NCBI GenBank assembly: GCA_027924645.1
Contig: BSBN01000334.1
Span: 434,001-498,000 of the forward strand
Length of the DNA: 64,000 nt
Reading direction: 5' to 3'
Source of the DNA: Cunninghamia lanceolata
Taxonomy: Eukaryota > Streptophyta > Pinopsida > Cupressales > Cupressaceae
The notes under the pieces were generated by a model. The model did no database searches. It had not been told where the DNA came from and saw nothing but the letters and a program-made list of their open reading frames with translations. Shown one piece after another: positions 58,878 to 64,000 of the stretch. Every line of letters begins with the position of its first letter. The stretch's first letter is position 1. The translations under genes were made by a program, and so were the position numbers.

Positions 58878-59174
58878 ATGTTATGATTGCAAGTGGTTTC
58901 ATGTTATAACAGCAGACAAAAATATAGTTGTTGTGTAGGAATTATAGTCCTCAAACATCTTATAACAGTATTTCAGAGTGGAGCATTCCCTGTTCATATT
59001 TAACTTGGTGTTCTTGATATTTCAATGCCCTTTTTATGTTATGATTGCAAGTGGTTTCATGTTATAATAGCAGATAAAAATATAGTTGCTGTGTAGGAAT
59101 TATAGTCCTGAAACATCTTATAACAGCATTTCAGAGTAGAACATTCCCTGTTCATATTTAACTTGGTGTTCATG
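58878..59174. repeat. Tandem duplication with 158-bp period
   Basis: ATGTTATGATTGCAAGTGG through CATATTTAACTTGGTGTTC occurs at 58,878 and again at 59,036, with a handful of substitutions. Confidence 0.85.
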
Positions 59175-60795
59175 TTGTGCAAAGATTACTTATGATGAGA
59201 ATGATATCACTAATGCCATTGAGATCTATGACAGTCCAAGTGGTGCAACATAGTTCAAGACCTCAAATAATTATTCTACTGTTTGTGTGTCTGATATAGT
59301 ATGTTAGAAACCTAAGCTTGTCATTTTCAAATGAAACAAAGCCCGTGGACTATGTATGTTCTAAATCTACAACCAAAGGTATTGACTTGGATAAATCTGC
59401 AACCAAAGGTATTGACTTGGACTAAATACATATAATTGTAATAATCATTAAAAAACCATAATCATAGTTTACCATTTCATGTTAAGAACAAGGAGAAAGT
59501 TGGCGTAAAGGACACGGTGCAATTAAATGTTATATGTTTGTTAAATGTTATAGCTCTGTTAAATGTTATAGCTCTCTGTGTCAATGGTGCAGTCCAAGTA
59601 TAGGTCTGAATCTACTCTCCATGATACATGTTCAAGCTTGGAACAGTGATACATGATGTCTAGGTCTGTTCAAGAAATTCCTATCCTAAGATGAAGGACT
59701 GTATTCTTAAACATTTGCCCACTATTACATGGTAAAGTGACTGCAAGAATTTAATTGTACCAGCCTTCATTTGAAAAGTCAATGTCATTTGTTTGAGACA
59801 CTGAATCACAATCCTGTCAAAGTATATCACAATCCTGTCAAAGTATTCTACCTTCTTACACAGACTATGGTGAAAGGCATTTAGTCATAGAGTTCATGTG
59901 CCTTGTCAAATCTGATACACAACTCATATATTGTCCTGATGCCACATCATTGTCCATAGTTTCAAGTACACTTCCACCTCTTTCAATTATGCTATCAATA
60001 TACCTCTATTTCTTAATGCATGCCAATACCTTGAAGCATGACTCTCCCTTTGACAACCTCCAATGAAAGAATAGAACCTGTGTATTTGACTGTACCGTCC
60101 CACTTAGTAGCATCTCTGATCAAATATACTGTCACACGAGGGACAAAATATAATGGTACACACAACCACACTCCCTTGGACACTTACAACATCTTTAACA
60201 CAGAATTCATAGTCCATTATGCTTTGATAATTGTTAACATCAATTTGAAAAGTTCCAATTTGGGCAGAGAAAATAAAGACATGCTGGAAAATATTAAAGG
60301 ATCTACAAAGATACTCATGCATTTCCTTAGGAGTTTCAATGGTCTTTTGACAAACCCTTGTCATTCCATTAGACTACATTTCTTTGAGGCATTTTGTCAA
60401 GAGGTTCATGTGCCTTGTCTGTTTTTGCTTTATATACATATATATATGTCTGTTAAATGTTATAGCTCTCTGTGTCAATGGTGCAGTCCAAGTATAGGTC
60501 TGAATTTGCTCTCCATGAATTTGTAATGAATTTGTACCATCAATGTTATTGATCACCATCCATGATCCATAATGAAGAGACATGATAACATAATTTTGAT
60601 TTGAATACTTATGAATTTAACTTTGTTCAACTTTTTTCCATACATAAGCATTCAAATCGAATTTATTATGCACTGTGGAAATCTAATGTTCATTGTCATG
60701 AAGGATCATGAAGTTTCATGTATAACATTCATGGTGAACATTCATTGCATTTTCTTGCTAACAATTATTAAATGACATCATTTTATTTAGGCATT
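59175..60795. other. Spacer left of the pogo transposase, with a dispersed 68-bp repeat
   Basis: 59557-59624 and 60451-60518 are near-identical (TGTTAAATGTTATAGCTCTC ... CTCCATGA). They sit about 0.9 kb apart in direct orientation. The 162-codon ORF at 60038-60526 has no recognisable domain and overlaps this repeat. Confidence 0.45.
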
Positions 60796-63465
60796 ATGGC
60801 AGTAGGAAAGAGAAGATCCAGAAGAACAAGTTGAAGGCCTAGGACCAGGTTGCCAAGAGGAGTCAAATTGAATGCAATTGACTCAGATGATGCTGAGACT
60901 TCAATCAACCCACCTAAAAATAACACTGATTGTAGTCCAGTTAATGACAGTGCAGTTAACATTGATGTTTCTACTAGTTCTGCTCAAAAACATGGAATGA
61001 AGGCAAAGATGAAGAGAGGGGAATGGACAGAACAAGATATGGATGGTGCGATCAAGGATGTCGAGGACAATAAGTACTCCATGAGAGCAGCTGGAAAAAA
61101 GTGGGGTATCCCTTGCACTAGTTTGACAAATTGGTTGGCAGGAATAACAACCATGAAAACAAAGGGACCACCAACGGTTTTGTCAATGGAAGAAGAGCTG
61201 GAAGTTGTCGAATGGTGCAAAGATTTGGCTCAACTTGGTCATGGTATGGAGGTTGCTCAGTTGAAGTCACACATTGCACAAATTTGTCAAGGAAGGCCAA
61301 ATCCTTTCACAAATGGTTTGCCAGGTAGATCATGGTGGGCTGGTTTCCATAGACGTCATCCAAATTTGACAATAAGGATTGCTGAGGGTCTTGACCGGGA
61401 TAGAGCAATGATGTTGCATCCAAGCATTGTGGAAAATTTTTATGACAACTTGGAAAAACTTTATAATGCTAATCATTATGGCCCAACAAAGATATGGAAC
61501 TATGATGAAACAGGTGTTCAAGCAAGCAGAAATTGCGGGATGCGAGTTATTGCAAAGTTGGGCAGCAGAAGTGTGCCACAAATTCTATCAAAAAGCAGAG
61601 AGTGGATAACCATTTTATGTTGTATTAATGTAGTAGGCCATAGTATACCTGGGTTTTATCTTTTCAAGGGTAAAAGGCAGCTAAAAAACTATATAGCAAA
61701 TTGTGAACCAGGGGCGTGCATGGCAGCCCAACCACATCCTTGGATGACCAAAGAGCTCTTCTTGAATTGGCTACACCATTTTGCTAGATCAGTCCCTGGT
61801 GGAGCTTCAACCACAAATAGACATCTACTCATTTTTTATGGACATGGAAGCCATGTGGCTTACAACACAATTCAAGAAGCTAGATCTTTGGGCATTGATC
61901 TTCTTACTTTGCCTGCACATACCAGCCACAAACTGCAGCCTTTGGATGTTAGTGTCCTTGCACTATTTAAGTCATACTTAAAAAATGAAAGGTCCAAGTG
62001 GATGGAAAAAAACCCCCACATTGAAATAAGGAGGGCAAAATTGGCTGAACCAAGTAGCAAAGCTTTCAAGCTTGCCCTTACATCTGAAAATATCATATCA
62101 GGTTTCTGAAGGACTGAAATTTGGCCACTAAACAGAGATGCTCTTTCCAATAACATGAGACCAAGTGAATCCTTCTTTGTTGAAGAAGAAAACGAGATTG
62201 TAGGTATTGCAAGCATTTTAAGGTTGGCTAGATATGAAGAGGTTGAAGTGCAAAATTATTTGGCACAAATGGCAAGGGAACAATCAACACTAACAAATGA
62301 AGTGAATGACAACATAAAATCAGCTACTCATGTTAGCCAAACACAATAGTCAAATGAAGAAGATGATGCCATGAGCTTGCCAACACAAGTTAACCCACCA
62401 AATTGGGTTAAAGAAGCTGTCAACAACCTTGGAATGCAGATTGATTTTGAAAATGAAGAAGTATCATTATCTATGCCTTCCCCTCCACTTCCAACAACTG
62501 AGGTTATTCATTATTATGCAGATACCACAGATTGGGAAACTACAGATTTAGATGCTACTGATACAACATTGCAGCAAGTGAAATGCAATGAAGGTTCATT
62601 GAAGAACTCTAAAGGTAATGAAATAGCAGACCAACAAGTGAGATGCAGTCGAGGCTTATTAAATAACTTTCTCAAGCTACCAATTGAAATAGTTCGTAAG
62701 AGACCCAATCCCCTGGATGACAGTGCACTGAGGCTAGGTAGGCAGTCCCAAATTCTTACCATAGATGATTATCTAATCCTACATGAGCAGCAAGAAGCAA
62801 GGAAAATAGAGCTTGAGGAACTAAAAGCAAGAGAAAAACAACAGGCAGAGGCAAAGAAAATTCGTCTAATTGAAGAAAAGAAAAGGAGGGAAGAGCAGAA
62901 GCTTGAAAGACAATTAAAGAGACAAAAGAAGGAAGAAGAAAAGTTGCAGCAACGAAGGGCAAGAGAATTGAAGAAAGAACAAAGGCAAATGGTCAAGGAT
63001 AGGATTTCAAAACATGTTGCAAGCAATTCAGGGCGTTTGAGTACTCCAACCCCTCTACCTGAACAACATCATATTCTAAGGGATATGTACAACATATTAA
63101 GCCCTGCTTATGCTACCCTTACAGACCAACAAGTGACTAGCAATACAAATTCAACACATGAGGGAAGCAGTTCAAGGTGTTTGAGTACTCCATTAACCCC
63201 TCTACCTGAACATCATCAAATTTTGAAGGATATGTACAGCATATTAAGCCCTGCTTATACTGCCATTAACAACTTCCAAGTGACTAGTCACAGCTCCCCT
63301 CATTCCCCTATAAAACAATTCCAATTTTCTGGGCTTTTAGATGAAACAATGTTTGGTCATCTTGTTCCTATCACACTTCATGTGGAATCAGCTCCTCCAA
63401 AAAATACTTCAACAAATAGTCCTATAGAGGAGCCAGAGCCATTCCCTAGATTTATGTTAAACTAG
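60796..63465 (+). pseudogene. Pogo/Tigger-type (Tc1/mariner superfamily) transposase
   Basis: The ATG at 60796 begins MAVGKRRSRRTS and meets TGA at 60832. The frame then runs from 60850 to TGA at 62107 and past TAG at about 62347 to the end at 63465, so one frame of about 890 codons has three stops. A psq-type helix-turn-helix lies at SMRAAGKKWGIPCTSLTNWL, a CENP-B-type block at LPGRSWWAGFHRRHPNL, and the DDE_1 core at KIWNYDETGV (first Asp), LLIFYGHGSHV (second site, Tyr instead of Asp), and LPAHTSHKLQPLDVSV (third Asp). The C-terminal third (62371-63465) is a long Glu/Lys/Arg coiled coil (about residues 140-215 of that part), then two copies of a STPxTPLPExH-ILxDMYxILSPAY unit. No terminal inverted repeats were found by eye. 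Cut-and-paste transposition is the family role; this copy cannot do it. Confidence 0.85.
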
Positions 63466-63725
63466 AAAATTAAGACTTGATGTCGAGTTATTGCTAGAAT
63501 TTTTTTGAATCATATAGTCAGCAATGCATTTGGGACATTGTACGTAAATGCTGACAATTTTGTAATGTTTTGTCGAAGCTGTATCACCGGCAAACTAGAA
63601 AATCAGGATTTGATGTCAAGTTATTGCTATAAGTTTTTTGAAACATCTAGTCAGCAATGCATTTTGGACATTGTAAGTAAAAGCTGACAATTTTGTAATG
63701 TTTTGTCAAAGATTGTCTTACCGTA
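63459..63725. repeat. Two tandem 133-bp units over the transposase stop codon
   Basis: AAACTAGAAAAT starts at 63459 (its TAG is the transposase stop) and again at 63592. Each unit continues through GTCAGCAATGCATTT to TGACAATTTTGTAATGTTTT. The units differ by scattered substitutions. Confidence 0.85.
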
Positions 63726-64000
63726 TTATGCAACTAGCAATATAATGTTTTGTTGTTTTTGTTTAAAGCAAGTACCTGTTGTGACCAAATCACACATCAC
63801 CCCATTAGGAATAGGGACCCCCCTTTTTTTGAGCTCTGAGCTTTTCAGTGAGTTTCCAATGAGTTTTCAATGAGTTTTGCTGAGATTTTAATGATGTCCT
63901 GACTCGTTTTCCTTTGCCGGCTCGGTAACAATTTCCTTGCCTATGATCTTTGGTTCACGATTAAGGATAGATGAACTTGTAATAATGAAAAATTGAGATC
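63726..64000. other. 3' flank of the transposase
   Basis: Contains GGGACCCCCCTTTTTTT near 63,818 and three nearby copies of GAGTTT with CAATGAGTTT(T/C) between 63,850 and 63,880. The element's right terminus may lie here but no matching left terminus was found. Confidence 0.3.

Noticed and set aside
1..64000. CRISPR array, tRNA or rRNA genes
   Set aside because: No regularly spaced short repeats with unique spacers, and no cloverleaf or rRNA core sequence was recognised by eye. A tRNAscan run could still find something I missed.

Overview
The window looks like nuclear DNA of a seed plant, most probably a conifer or other gymnosperm. The evidence is AT-rich sequence, GT-AG introns, plant-type Ty3/gypsy (Tat-like) elements, plant PLS-class PPR repeats, three exons of a plant glutamate decarboxylase, and almost everything else being old, nested, decayed transposable elements. 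The lineage is an inference. No tRNA, rRNA, CRISPR array or prokaryotic operon was seen.

Layout. 1-8.2 kb is mostly featureless AT-rich DNA with a CCTCACTGGC mini-repeat patch (0.6-1.0 kb), a GC-richer islet (3.9-4.3 kb) and degenerate repeats (4.5-5.1 kb). From 8.26 kb a decayed intron-containing DDE-type DNA transposase gene runs rightward. It is cut at 10,688 by a 19.3 kb LTR retrotransposon on the minus strand and resumes at 29,955 in the same reading frame. The CTACA target duplication flanks the insert. The retrotransposon has gag, protease, an extra RNase H before RT, RT, a degenerate native RNase H and integrase. Its LTRs are very long (7.25 kb and 4.3 kb) and each carries a sense-strand open reading frame, about 1,345 codons long in the fuller copy. 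This LTR-encoded protein is the most unusual thing in the window.

31.2-35.0 kb is a foldback-like array: roughly 360-bp and 155-bp tandem units in one orientation, then the same units inverted. 35.1-38.9 kb is a PPR pseudogene made of near-identical roughly 310-bp units. 38,978-46,605 is a second, non-autonomous LTR element with a perfect AATGT target duplication, a good polypurine tract, and a protease plus G-patch-like region but no RT or integrase. 46.8-49.0 kb is an unrecognised multi-exon minus-strand pseudogene. 49.26-50.5 kb is a Ty1/copia-like PBS and LTR edge with a triplicated segment, followed by simple-sequence DNA.

52.85-53.64 kb holds the first three exons of glutamate decarboxylase, with a one-base insertion in exon 3. 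No later exon is visible. 53.9-60.6 kb is repeat-patched non-coding DNA. 60.8-63.5 kb is a pogo/Tigger-type transposase with a long coiled-coil tail, three nonsense codons, and its second catalytic aspartate replaced by tyrosine.

The genes do not form a pathway. The window is a record of successive insertions and decay, with one probable host gene fragment (GAD) and one host-derived PPR pseudogene.
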